The notes under the pieces are model-generated. The model was given only the letters and a program-made list of their open reading frames with translations, was not told the origin of the DNA and ran no database searches. From assembly GCF_026586675.1 (NCBI RefSeq), contig NZ_JAODIX010000006.1, forward strand, positions 1 through 48,952: 48,952 bases of DNA, read 5' to 3'. Numbering within the stretch: the stretch's first letter is position 1; every line of letters begins with the position of its first letter. This stretch comes from Halorubrum yunnanense (lineage in GTDB: Archaea; Halobacteriota; Halobacteria; Halobacteriales; Haloferacaceae). Below, piece by piece: positions 23,749-31,963 of this stretch. The position numbers and the translations under genes were made by a program.

Positions 23749-24594
23749 TTAACCGGGGCCGGCTTCCGGCCGAGTCGACTCGTAGAACGCGACCGAGTAG
23801 GTCGCGTAGAACGCGGCGAACGCGCTCGTTAAGAGGAGGTACGCGACCCCGGCGACGACGAGGACGGGGAGGGTCGGCTCGACCGACGCGAGGTCGGCGA
23901 ACGGCGTCGCGGCCGCCCCCGCCGGCCGGGGGGCCAAGAGTATCGACGCGACCGCGGCCAGCGTCCCGAAGACGACGCTGCCGACCAGGAGGATCAGCGT
24001 GTAGCCGAGGACGCTCAGGAGGTTCGACCGGACGAGGCCGACGCTGCGACGGAACCCGTCGACCAGCTCCGCGTCGTCGAGGACGATGGCGTGGGCGTAG
24101 AACTGGACCAAGAAGGTGACGAGGAGGTACGCGAGGAGCAGCCCGCCCCCCACGACCGCGAGGAGACCGAGCAGCGTCGGATCGATACCGGCCCCGGGCG
24201 CGCCCGTGGGCATGGACGCGGCGCCGCCGACGACGACGACCAGGCCGCCCACGAACGCGACGAACCCGAAGGCGAGGTTGATCGCGAGCAGGACGAAGTA
24301 CGCGAGCAGCAGCGCCAGGTAGTTGTCCGTCCCCTCGGCGACGAGCGTGCCGAGCCGGGTCCGGCCCGCGACCGCCTCGCTCGCCATCCCGAGCAGCCCG
24401 CCCTGGACGAAGGGGAGCGCGAGGACGACGACACCGAACGTGGCGAGCGAGACGATCGCCGACAGGATCGGCTGCGTCGGGGGCACGAAGAAGCTCGGAG
24501 CCTGCGCGAGCCCGTACAGCGCCGTAACGAGCAGGAGGACCGGGTTGCGAGCGATGCCGCCGACTGCCGGACGGAGGGCGTGGAGGGCCGCCAT
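23749..24594 (-). CDS. Multi-pass membrane protein
   Basis: The protein has 281 residues from ATG 24594; a GTG five codons upstream (24609) is the alternative. A TATA-like element at 24616-24624 lies about 26 bases before 24594, which favours that start and leaderless transcription. About six hydrophobic segments are visible, for example LLLVTALYGLAQAPSFF, IVSLATFGVVVLALPF, AYFVLLAINLAFGFVAFV and LLGLLAVVGGGLLLAYLLV. Between them is a cytoplasmic stretch LDDAELVDGFRRSVGLVRS similar to haloarchaeal DUF4013/DUF7847-type membrane proteins. Function is unknown. Confidence 0.82.
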   Translation of the reverse strand: MAALHALRPAVGGIARNPVLLLVTALYGLAQAPSFFVPPTQPILSAIVSLATFGVVVLALPFVQGGLLGMASEAVAGRTRLGTLVAEGTDNYLALLLAYFVLLAINLAFGFVAFVGGLVVVVGGAASMPTGAPGAGIDPTLLGLLAVVGGGLLLAYLLVTFLVQFYAHAIVLDDAELVDGFRRSVGLVRSNLLSVLGYTLILLVGSVVFGTLAAVASILLAPRPAGAAATPFADLASVEPTLPVLVVAGVAYLLLTSAFAAFYATYSVAFYESTRPEAGPG

Positions 24595-24615
24595 GGGCGC
24601 ATATTTCACCCCTGA

Positions 24616-24624
24616 TATATAAAT
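24616..24624 (-). promoter_or_regulatory. Box A (TATA element) for the membrane protein gene
   Basis: On the minus strand the sequence ATTTATATA lies about 26 bases before the ATG at 24594. This is the usual haloarchaeal distance for a leaderless transcript. Confidence 0.6.
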
Positions 24625-24742
24625 TGGACTGTACGTCTCTCGACGCGTCGCCGGCGGCGTGGGCAGGAGTGGCGAAGTGTGCGGGAGCGGCGGCGTGTCC
24701 GAGATCGGCGTACCGGCGATCGGGACGGGGCCGGAGACGGCC

Positions 24743-27484
24743 CTACCAAGTCAGTCCTTCGTACGTCAGCCCGTCGCGCCGCTCGATGATCCGCCGGCCG
24801 TCGATCACGACGGGCTCGGCCATGGCGTCGAACGCGTCGTCGAGCGCCGCGAACTCGTCCCAGTCGGTGACGACGAGCGCGGCGCTCGCCCCGTCGAGCG
24901 CGGCGGCCGCGGACTCGGCGTACGCGACGTCGGCGAAGCGCTCGTGCATGTTGTCGGTCGCGACGGGGTCGTACCCCACGACGTCGGCGCCGCGCGCCTG
25001 CAGCCCCTCGATGATCGGGATGGCCCGGGAGTTCCGGACGTCGTCGGTGCCGGGTTTAAAAGCGAGGCCGAGTACGGCGACGCGCTCGTCCGCGACGTCG
25101 ACGTGGGCGTCGAGGAGCTCCAGCATGCGCTCCGGCTGGCCGTCGTTCACCGCGACCGCGGCGTCGAGGAGGGCGGGCTCGTAGCCGGCCTCGCGGGCCG
25201 CGGCGCGGATGGCGTCGACATCTTTGGGGAAGCAGTTGTGCACCGCGAGCCCATCGGTCGTGACGAACGTGTGGTCATCGGCAACTTCGAGAGAGTAGAC
25301 GGGTACCGACTCGTCCGGATCGAGCGTCTCAATGTCTCGAACGCGAACCGTCGTGTGCGTCCCGCCGTCGGTGTGCCCCGTGGGGGCGACTTGCCTCGCG
25401 TAGCTGTCGAGTCGGCGGTCGATCTTCGCGGTGTCGGCGTCCAAGAACAGCTCTTTGAGCTGGTCGATCTGCTCGCTGGAACTCACTCTGAGGAAGTGCG
25501 CCGGCTTGGTGGATTTCTCGGACGTCGAGGTCTTGTAGCTGGGGATGACACCGATGCTGTGCAACAGCAGCTGCATTCCCGCGATCAGATCTTCGCTCAC
25601 TGAGCCGTAGTCGTACACGACCGCGTTCGAGTGACTCGGATACTCAATATGGCCGTCACCGCGGAACAGTCCAGACAGTACGGCTTTCCGGTGCGACTCC
25701 GGCTCTTGGTAGACGGCGTCGGGGAGCGCTGCGGTGTACGACCCCGTTCCGCAACCCAGAGACTCGAGGAACCGTGCGAAGATTCGGCTCGACACTTCAA
25801 TCTGCATCGCGGTCTCCTGCTGCCGCGTTGTGTGCCGGATCCCCAGTGACTCAAAGTACGACTCCACGTCTGAGACGTATTCCGGTTCGTCCGTCGGGTG
25901 GAAGCTCAAGGCAACGCGTCGCCGCGTCGTCGACCCGTGTCCGGACTCGTCATCGTTGACGTGTCCCTCGCTGAGATAGTAGCCGATGAACCGCCAGAAG
26001 GCTTCATCAGCGGAAACGATCGCCGGGACGTAGGTCTGGCCGCCGCCTCTCGTCGTGTACAACGACACGTCTGTTCGACTGATCTCGAGTTCGTCCTCGA
26101 ATTCGAGGAAGACGTCGAGTGAGAGGTAGTTGTTCCGAGCGAATTCGTGCACGCGGTCGTAGCTATGCCGCCGGTTGTAGCCGTCGAGTACGTTCCGCAG
26201 GTGATCTTTCCGGTCAGAGAGGTCGATGTCGGGTTTAAGATACACCTCGTCAGTCGGAAAGTCCGGATCGTCGACGACGAGATCGATCAGATCGAAGTGC
26301 CCGACCGGATCGACGGTGACCTCAGTTTGTACGGGAAGCCGATCCGTTTCTGTAAGCGATCCCGCTTCTCGAACGGCGAGGTCACCGTCTTCGACGACGA
26401 GCATCGGGTGGTCGTCAGTGACCGTCACCTCCTTGCTCATCTTGGTCTGGATGCGACGCAGTTCGCCGTCGTACTCACGGCGGGTCGCACCGAGCACTGA
26501 TTTGAACGTGCTGTTCCCGTTGTCGTCATAGCTGAGCACGGCGACGTCGTCGACGAGCGCCGCATCCTCGTCCACGTATCGGTCGAAAAACGCCTCGAAC
26601 GTCAGGAACCGCGTCCCCTCATCGTCCTTCGCCAGCACTCGCTGATCTCCGGTGAGACAACTCCCGCCCCAGCCGACCCCCGAGCGCAGGAATTTCGCCC
26701 CGATCCGGTCGTCGAGTCCGACCGCGTCCATCACCTCGTAAGCGTCGATCCCGAACTGCTTGCAGATGTTCCCCAAGTCGTTCGCCAGCGAGATCTTCGA
26801 CGCGAGGAAGGCGTTGTTGGCGTACTTGATCATCACGGCGGTTTCGGGGTCGGTGCGGATGACCGAGACGTCGCCGTCGGTCGCGGCGACGAGCGGCTCG
26901 TAGAGGATCTCCAGCCGCTCCGTCGCCCACTCGGAGTCGGTTCCGAACACGAGCTTGTCCGGGCGTTGGAAGTCGTCGACGGCCGAGCCCTCGCGGAGGA
27001 ACTCCGGGTTGGTCGCGAGCTCGACGCGATCCGCCGCGTCGCCGGCGCCCGCGCGGAGCGCCTCCCCGATCTCGCCGACGCCCGGCGGCGTGATCGTGCT
27101 CTTGACGACGACGGGGTGGCGGTCGTCGGGGGTCGCTCCCGAACCGCTCCCCCCGCCCGCCAGCGCCTCGCCGGTCATCTCGGCGGCGGCCGTGAGCGGC
27201 CCGAGGTCGATGCTCCCGTCCTCGCGGGAGGGAGTGCCGATCGCGAGGAACGTCACGTCGGCGTCGGGGACGCTGTCGTACTCGGTCGTCGCGCGGAGGC
27301 GGTCGTCGACGTGCTCGGCCAAGAGGTCGTCGAGGCCCGGTTCGTGGATCGCCGCGCGGCCGTCGTTCAGCGCGTCGACGACGTCCCGGTCGATGTCGAT
27401 CGCGGTGACGTCGTGGCCCGCGTCCGCGAGGCAGGCCGCGAGGGTCGTTCCGACGTATCCGCTGCCGACGACGGTGACTCGCAT
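24743..27484 (-). CDS. aglM: UDP-glucose 6-dehydrogenase containing an intein
   Basis: The precursor has 913 residues from ATG 27484. The frame is open further upstream, but MRVTVVGSGYVGTTLAACL is the standard family start. Extein N-part (residues 1-275): NAD loop GSGYVG, TFLAIGTPS, VVKSTITPPG and ATNPEFLREGSA. A 475-residue intein follows (276-750). Extein C-part (751-913) begins CFPKDVDA, with the catalytic cysteine as its first residue, then LGLAFKPGTDDVRNSRA. The spliced enzyme would be 438 residues, normal for the family. It oxidises UDP-glucose to UDP-glucuronate for N-glycosylation or polysaccharides. The haloarchaeal homologue in S-layer glycosylation is AglM; orthology here is probable but not proven. 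Confidence 0.93.
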   Translation of the reverse strand: MRVTVVGSGYVGTTLAACLADAGHDVTAIDIDRDVVDALNDGRAAIHEPGLDDLLAEHVDDRLRATTEYDSVPDADVTFLAIGTPSREDGSIDLGPLTAAAEMTGEALAGGGSGSGATPDDRHPVVVKSTITPPGVGEIGEALRAGAGDAADRVELATNPEFLREGSAVDDFQRPDKLVFGTDSEWATERLEILYEPLVAATDGDVSVIRTDPETAVMIKYANNAFLASKISLANDLGNICKQFGIDAYEVMDAVGLDDRIGAKFLRSGVGWGGSCLTGDQRVLAKDDEGTRFLTFEAFFDRYVDEDAALVDDVAVLSYDDNGNSTFKSVLGATRREYDGELRRIQTKMSKEVTVTDDHPMLVVEDGDLAVREAGSLTETDRLPVQTEVTVDPVGHFDLIDLVVDDPDFPTDEVYLKPDIDLSDRKDHLRNVLDGYNRRHSYDRVHEFARNNYLSLDVFLEFEDELEISRTDVSLYTTRGGGQTYVPAIVSADEAFWRFIGYYLSEGHVNDDESGHGSTTRRRVALSFHPTDEPEYVSDVESYFESLGIRHTTRQQETAMQIEVSSRIFARFLESLGCGTGSYTAALPDAVYQEPESHRKAVLSGLFRGDGHIEYPSHSNAVVYDYGSVSEDLIAGMQLLLHSIGVIPSYKTSTSEKSTKPAHFLRVSSSEQIDQLKELFLDADTAKIDRRLDSYARQVAPTGHTDGGTHTTVRVRDIETLDPDESVPVYSLEVADDHTFVTTDGLAVHNCFPKDVDAIRAAAREAGYEPALLDAAVAVNDGQPERMLELLDAHVDVADERVAVLGLAFKPGTDDVRNSRAIPIIEGLQARGADVVGYDPVATDNMHERFADVAYAESAAAALDGASAALVVTDWDEFAALDDAFDAMAEPVVIDGRRIIERRDGLTYEGLTW
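25235..26659 (-). other. Intein with LAGLIDADG homing endonuclease, inserted before the catalytic Cys
   Basis: Splicing block A is CLTGDQRVLA with Cys1 at 26659-26657. Block B is VTVTDDHPMLV (T-x2-H). LAGLIDADG motifs are FIGYYLSEGHVND and LSGLFRGDGHIEY. Block F is VPVYSLEVADDHTFV and block G is AVHN followed by extein Cys. The terminal Asn, penultimate His and +1 Cys are all present, so self-splicing should work. Both LAGLIDADG acidic residues (Glu and Asp) are kept, so the endonuclease may be active. The intein interrupts GGS/CFPKD, the most conserved point of the host enzyme. GC content is slightly lower than in the exteins, consistent with horizontal spread. Confidence 0.93.
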
Positions 27485-27605
27485 ACCGAGGCAAGCGCCC
27501 CCCGACACAAAGAGCGTTGCGCGTCCAGCCGCCGCCGAGTGCGTCGCGGGGACACGGCGGGCCCGTCCCGGGCGATTCTTACCGCCGCGACCCGGAGAGG
27601 TCGAT

Positions 27606-28262
27606 ATGTCGACGGGGCCATCGCGGGAGTCCGACGCGGGGCGATCCGACGTCAACGCGGGGCGATCCGACGTCAACGCGGGGCGATCCGACGCCAACGC
27701 GGGGCGATCCGACGCCAACGCGGGGCGATCCGACGCTGACGCGACCATGAGCACGCGCGGTTCGGTCGGGCGGTTCGGGTGGCTCCTGGCCCTCGGGCTC
27801 CTCGCAGTCCCGATGGCCGTCATTCCCGCCGACGGCGACGTCACGATCGTGAGTCTGTGGGGGTTCCTGAGCACGTCTGGGCCCGGTCTCGGCGCCGGCG
27901 GATACCCGGTTTGGGACTACTTCCTCGACCAGTCGCGGCCGTTCTCGGCGCTCCCGGCGTCGATCCGGGCGTGGCCGCTCGCAGTCGGCTTCCACCTCCT
28001 TGCGGCGACCAGCGCCGTCGCGGGCGCGGCGCTTGGCCGCGAGGACCGCCGCGTCACCGGCGGGCTCCTCGTGCTCGCGGCGACCGCGAGCCTGTGGGTC
28101 TCCGTCGGGCTCGCGACGCGGTTCGGGGTCGGAACCACGTCGGGGCTGCTCACCGTGCTCCCGACGGGCGCGGTCGCGACCCTCGCCGTCGCCGTCGCCG
28201 CCTACGGCCGCGACCTCCGGGCGGTGTTCGAGCGCGGCCCGGGACGTCGCCGACGCGAGTGA
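27606..28262 (+). CDS. Small multi-pass membrane protein with N-terminal heptapeptide repeats
   Basis: The protein has 218 residues from ATG 27606. A TTCTTACC box about 30 bases upstream supports this start; ATG 27747 (MSTRGSVGRFGWLLALG) is the alternative that would skip the repeats. Residues 11-45 are five copies of AGRSD(V/A)(N/D). About five hydrophobic segments follow (GWLLALGLLAVPMAVI, AVGFHLLAATSAVAGAAL, GLLVLAATASLWVSVGLAT and TGAVATLAVAVAAYG). The pattern, including VTIVSLWGFLS and PVWDYFLDQSRP, resembles the haloarchaeal TIGR04206 family of unknown function (from memory). It is divergent from the UDP-glucose dehydrogenase gene. Confidence 0.75.
   Translation: MSTGPSRESDAGRSDVNAGRSDVNAGRSDANAGRSDANAGRSDADATMSTRGSVGRFGWLLALGLLAVPMAVIPADGDVTIVSLWGFLSTSGPGLGAGGYPVWDYFLDQSRPFSALPASIRAWPLAVGFHLLAATSAVAGAALGREDRRVTGGLLVLAATASLWVSVGLATRFGVGTTSGLLTVLPTGAVATLAVAVAAYGRDLRAVFERGPGRRRRE
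27636..27740 (+). repeat. Five tandem 21-bp repeats, in frame
   Basis: Units start at 27636, 27657, 27678, 27699 and 27720, each GCGGGGCGATCCGACG followed by TCAAC, CCAAC or CTGAC. Each encodes AGRSD(V/A)(N/D). Substitutions occur only in the last codons, so the array is a young in-frame minisatellite. Copy number could vary between strains. Confidence 0.9.
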
Positions 28263-28309
28263 CGCCGTCGGCGGGCGCATTTATGTATCGGTGGGGGAAA
28301 CCGCGTTCC

Positions 28310-29218
28310 ATGACGACGCTCTCGACCGTCGTGACCGTCAGCGGCGTGACGGGGCTCGCGACGGGTCTCGGGGCGCTCCCGGTGTTGCTCCGCGGTCGCG
28401 TCACGCACCGCGTCTACGACGCCGCGCTGGGGCTCGCGGCCGGGCTGATGGTCGCGGCCAGCGTCTTCGGCCTGATCATCCCCGGCATGGAAGAGGGGAC
28501 GCTCACGGCGGTGATGGCCGGGCTCCTCCTCGGCGGTCTCGGCCTGCTCGCCGGCAACTACGCCGTCCCCCACCTCCACGCGCAGTACCGCGAGTGGCTC
28601 CCCGAGGGCGGCGCGACCGGCGGCGACGCCGCGGCGATACCGGTCGCCGACGGGAGCGAGGGACGGGACCGGGAGCTCTCGGAGTTCGCCGACCCGGTCG
28701 GGGGCGCCGGCACCGCAGAGTCCGCGGACTCCACCGAGTCCGCCGACGCGGCCGCGGAGCGAGCGGTGACGCTCCGAAAAGCGCTGCTCATCGGCACCGC
28801 GATCACCCTCCACAACGCCCCAGAGGGGCTGGCGATCGGTGTCGCCTTCGCCTCGGGGTTAGAGGAGATCGCGCTGGTTCTCGCGGTCGTGATCGGCCTC
28901 CAGAACGTGCCGGACGGGTTCGCGTTCGCGGTGCCGATGGTGGACACCGGGATGTCGAACCTACGGGTGATTTGGTACACCACGCTTTCGGGGGTCGTCC
29001 CGCAGGTCGCCGCGTCCGTCTTCGGCTTCCTGCTCGTCTCGGTCGCGGCCGGGCTGTTCCCCGTCGCCTCCGGGTTCGCCGCGGGCGCGATGCTCGCGGT
29101 CGTCTTCCGGGAGCTGATCCCCTCCTCGCACGGCCACGGGCACGCCGACGCCGCGACCGCGGCGTTCCTCCTCGGGTTCGTCCTCCTGGTCGTCGTCGAC
29201 GCCGTCGTCGTGGCGTGA
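28310..29218 (+). CDS. ZIP-family divalent metal transporter
   Basis: The protein has 302 residues from ATG 28310; an in-frame ATG at 28283 would add nine residues. Eight or so hydrophobic segments are visible, with an acidic, Ser-rich cytoplasmic loop between TM3 and TM4. The metal-binding signatures of ZIP proteins are present: HNAPEGLAIGVAFASG in TM4 and GLQNVPDGFAFAVPM in TM5. It probably imports zinc or iron. A His-rich stretch (SSHGHGHADAA) near the end fits metal handling. It follows the small membrane protein by 47 bases in the same direction. Confidence 0.9.
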   Translation: MTTLSTVVTVSGVTGLATGLGALPVLLRGRVTHRVYDAALGLAAGLMVAASVFGLIIPGMEEGTLTAVMAGLLLGGLGLLAGNYAVPHLHAQYREWLPEGGATGGDAAAIPVADGSEGRDRELSEFADPVGGAGTAESADSTESADAAAERAVTLRKALLIGTAITLHNAPEGLAIGVAFASGLEEIALVLAVVIGLQNVPDGFAFAVPMVDTGMSNLRVIWYTTLSGVVPQVAASVFGFLLVSVAAGLFPVASGFAAGAMLAVVFRELIPSSHGHGHADAATAAFLLGFVLLVVVDAVVVA

Positions 29219-29269
29219 GTCGCGCGGACCCGCGACAGCTTTTCGAGCCGCGACCCGCGTGATCCGACC

Positions 29270-29479
29270 ATGTCCACGACCGTTTCCACGCCGGACGCCG
29301 ACGAGACGTGCGCGTACTGCGGCTCGCGGATCTTCGATCACGACCCGGTCTGCGTGCGCGACTGCGACGACGGCTGCGGCTCGCCCGTCTACTTCTGCAA
29401 CTACGCGTGCCTCTCCGCCCACGTCGACGAGAACGACCTCACCGCGGGGAACGCCTGCGAGTGGTCGCCGGGGGAGTAA
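29270..29479 (+). CDS. Small zinc-binding protein
   Basis: The protein has 69 residues from ATG 29270. It has many paired cysteines: CAYCGSRIF, VCVRDCDDGCG and FCNYACLSAH, enough for two zinc sites (rubredoxin-like or treble-clef). Haloarchaeal genomes hold many such small zinc proteins whose roles are mostly unknown. It lies between the ZIP transporter and a toxin-antitoxin pair on the same strand. Coupling to metal homeostasis is possible but unsupported. Confidence 0.8.
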   Translation: MSTTVSTPDADETCAYCGSRIFDHDPVCVRDCDDGCGSPVYFCNYACLSAHVDENDLTAGNACEWSPGE

Positions 29480-29556
29480 GTCGGCGATCCGCTAGGGATA
29501 GCGTGCTTCCCCCGTGCGGACATGCATTTAAGAACGTTGCCAAGCAACTCATCACC

Positions 29557-29808
29557 ATGGCCGCAGAGATATCGGATCGAGTCCGAGAGATCGCGGAGGA
29601 GAACGATCTTCCGGAGTCCGAAGTGTTCGAACGCGCGCTTGAACGCGGTCTCGAAACCCTGTGGGAGGATGTCGTCCTGAAGCGATACCTCGATGGGGGG
29701 ATCGATCGCGAGGAAGCGATCGAGCAGGTCGGGCGAGCGAAAGTCGAACGCGCGGAACGGGAGCAGCAGATCGTAGAGGAAGACACCGACTGGGGATTGA
29801 ACGCGTGA
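29557..29808 (+). CDS. UPF0175-like antitoxin
   Basis: The protein has 83 residues from ATG 29557 (MAAEISDRVREIAEENDLPE). It is helical: SEVFERALERGLETLWEDVV, then YLDGGIDREEAIEQVG, then a charged tail ending DTDWGLNA. This matches small RHH-type antitoxins that precede DUF3368-like PIN toxins. Its stop overlaps the GTG start of the next gene (GTGA). It is probably autoregulatory. Confidence 0.8.
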   Translation: MAAEISDRVREIAEENDLPESEVFERALERGLETLWEDVVLKRYLDGGIDREEAIEQVGRAKVERAEREQQIVEEDTDWGLNA

Positions 29809-30278
29809 CACTCGCGGCCGTTTCGGATTCCGGCCCACTCATTCACCTCGCCGAGATCGACTCACTCGAACTCCTCTCCGCGTTCGACACCCTCCTCGTT
29901 CCGGAAACGGTGTACGCCGAGATCGAGGCGGGCGGCGTTCCGAGCGGGCTGGCCGATGTCTCGTACGAACTCGTCGACGTCGACGGCGAAGCGAGCGCGA
30001 AGGAGGAATTAGACGCCGGTGAGAGCGCGGCGATAGCAGTCGCGGCAGAGCGTGATATCGTCCTGTTAACCGATGATCTCGCGGCTCGCAGGTTCGCGTC
30101 GGACGGCGGCATCGAGGTTCACGGATCGATCGGCGTCATCGCGCTCGCTCACGGACGTGGACGCCTGGACGCCGACGAGGCGGCTGCCCGCATGCGAGCG
30201 CTTCAACGGGAGACGAGTCTGTTCGTCACGGAGGCGGTGATCGAGCGGGGTATCGAGCTGCTGAACGAGGAACGATAG
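29805..30278 (+). CDS. PIN-domain toxin (DUF3368-like)
   Basis: The protein has 157 residues from GTG 29805. It begins TLAAVSDSGPLIHLAEI with the first PIN Asp (residue 8), then VPETVYAEIEAG (Glu), DAGESAAIAVAAE (Asp/Glu) and IVLLTDDLAARRFA (Asp/Asp), then the helix IGVIALAHGRGRLD. This set is characteristic of DUF3368-type nucleases. Overlap with the upstream antitoxin indicates one transcript and coupled translation. It converges with chorismate synthase. Confidence 0.87.
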   Translation: MTLAAVSDSGPLIHLAEIDSLELLSAFDTLLVPETVYAEIEAGGVPSGLADVSYELVDVDGEASAKEELDAGESAAIAVAAERDIVLLTDDLAARRFASDGGIEVHGSIGVIALAHGRGRLDADEAAARMRALQRETSLFVTEAVIERGIELLNEER

Positions 30279-30342
30279 CGCGACGAGGGAGCGGTCAAAT
30301 CCGCGCGGCGTCGCTCGCCGCTCCGCTGTGAGCAGCAGTCCC

Positions 30343-31530
30343 CTACTCGTTATCCGGACTGCTCGGGTGGTAGTCGGTGTCGTACTGTCCGGGGTTGCCG
30401 TCGACGCGGTCGGGGTTGATCCGGCCGGCGAGCAGCATGAAGTCGAGGACGGTGCAGTACAGCATCGCCTCGACGACGGGGACGGCCCGCGGCGGGAGGA
30501 CGGGGTCGTGGCGGCCGACGACCTGCACGTCCTTCTCCTCGTCCGTCTCCCAGTCGGCGGAGCGCTGCTTCTTCGGGATCGACGTGGGGGCGTGCCACGT
30601 CGCCTCGCCGTAGATCGGCTCGCCGGTGGTGATCCCACCCTGAAGCCCGCCGTGGTCGTTGCCGACGGGGACCGGGTCGCCCTCCTCGCTCTCGACGTGG
30701 TCGAACGACTCCCCGTCGTCGAACGTCCAGTCCTCGTTGCGCTCGCTGCCGGCGACGTCCGTCGTGTCCTTACCGAGTCCGTACTCGACGCCGGTCGTCG
30801 CCGGGATGGAGAACATCGCCTGGCCGAGCCGCGCCGGGAAGCTGTCGAAGCGGGGCGCGCCGAGCCCGCGGGGGACGCCGCGGCACTCGAAGTAGATGGA
30901 GCCGCCGATGGAGTCACCTCGCTCTTGGTACTCCTCGATCAGCTCCTGCATCTCGGCGGCGGCCTCGGGGTCGGCACAGCGCACGTCGTTCTCCTCGCTG
31001 TGTTCGAGGAGCTGGTCGAAGCTCACCTCGTCGGCCTCGACGTCGCCGATGCGGTTGACGTGCGCTTTGATCTCCACGTCGTGGTCGGAGGCGTCGAGCA
31101 CCTGCTCGGCGACGGCGCCGGCCGCGACCCAGTTCACCGTCTCGCGCGCGGAGGAGCGCCCGCCGCCGCCCCAGTTGCGCGTGCCGAACTTCGCGGAGTA
31201 GGTGTAGTCGCCGTGGGAGGGGCGCGGCGCGGTGACGAACGGCTCGTACTTCCCCGAGCGCGCGTCCTTGTTCTGGATCACCATGCCGATCGGCGTCCCG
31301 GTGGTGTAGCCGTCCTGGACCCCGGAGTTGACGACGACCTCGTCCGGCTCGCCCCGCGAGGTGGTGATCATCGACTGCCCCGGCTTGCGCCGGTCGAGCT
31401 GCGCCTGGATCGCTTCCTCGTCGAGCTCGACGCCGGCGGGCACGCCCGAGACCGTCACGCCCATCGCGTCGCCGTGGCTCTCGCCGTACGTCGTCAGCTG
31501 GAAGAGTCGACCGAACCGGTTCCCGTTCAT
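30343..31530 (-). CDS. aroC: Chorismate synthase
   Basis: The protein has 395 residues from ATG 31530 (MNGNRFGRLFQLTTYGESHG). Family signatures are clear: GESHGDAMGVTVSGVPAG, RRKPGQSMITTSRGEPD, SHGDYTYSAKFGTRNWGGGG (RxSARET follows), FSIPATTGVEYG, and NDHGGLQGGITTGEPIY. It converts EPSP to chorismate with reduced FMN, the last shared step of aromatic amino acid synthesis. Length is standard. A box A (CATATATG region at about 31548-31555) lies upstream, in the 152-bp spacer shared with the divergent small membrane protein. Confidence 0.97.
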   Translation of the reverse strand: MNGNRFGRLFQLTTYGESHGDAMGVTVSGVPAGVELDEEAIQAQLDRRKPGQSMITTSRGEPDEVVVNSGVQDGYTTGTPIGMVIQNKDARSGKYEPFVTAPRPSHGDYTYSAKFGTRNWGGGGRSSARETVNWVAAGAVAEQVLDASDHDVEIKAHVNRIGDVEADEVSFDQLLEHSEENDVRCADPEAAAEMQELIEEYQERGDSIGGSIYFECRGVPRGLGAPRFDSFPARLGQAMFSIPATTGVEYGLGKDTTDVAGSERNEDWTFDDGESFDHVESEEGDPVPVGNDHGGLQGGITTGEPIYGEATWHAPTSIPKKQRSADWETDEEKDVQVVGRHDPVLPPRAVPVVEAMLYCTVLDFMLLAGRINPDRVDGNPGQYDTDYHPSSPDNE

Positions 31531-31682
31531 ACTCTCACCTATGGCCGGGGGCATATATGGGTTGCAATCCGCGCAACCGGGCGTCGGGGCGGTCGGTCGC
31601 GTCCCCGCGATCGAACTCGGGGCGATTCCGCCCCCTCGCCGGGATCGATGGGCGTTAATAAACGGATCCCGTTGATGGGGGC

Positions 31683-31904
31683 GTGCGCGAACGTCTCACC
31701 GCCGACCTGGGCGTCTACGCCCTCTCGGGCCTGTTCTCGCTGGTCGTGTTCGCCGTGGCGCTCGGGATCCTCTCGCGGACGCTGCCGGACGGGCTCGGCT
31801 CCCGCCAGCTCGTCGGGCTCGTGGTCGGCTACCTGCTGTTCCTCGGCGCGTACACCACCGCGTGGTTCATCTACAGCGAGATCGACAGCCGCGAACAGAT
31901 CTGA
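31683..31904 (+). CDS. Small two-helix membrane protein
   Basis: The protein has 73 residues from GTG 31683, with a box A GTTAATAAAC about 25 bases upstream that favours this leaderless start. Two hydrophobic segments (YALSGLFSLVVFAVALGIL and LVGLVVGYLLFLGAYTTAWF) are separated by a short loop containing SRQ. The C-terminus is charged (YSEIDSREQI). Function is unknown. It is common to see such proteins upstream of metabolic genes in haloarchaea. Confidence 0.7.
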   Translation: MRERLTADLGVYALSGLFSLVVFAVALGILSRTLPDGLGSRQLVGLVVGYLLFLGAYTTAWFIYSEIDSREQI

Positions 31905-31963
31905 CGCCGTCACGCGGCTTCCGCCTGCCGAACGACTTTCACCCCGGCCGCCGAGGGGCCGGT

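Noticed and set aside
27636-27740. Possible CRISPR array
   Set aside because: Units are directly adjacent with no spacers and keep the reading frame, so this is a coding minisatellite.
27485-27874. 130-residue N-terminal extension of UDP-glucose dehydrogenase
   Set aside because: It crosses the divergent promoter and the 21-bp repeats of the neighbouring gene. MRVTVVGSGYVG is the normal family start.
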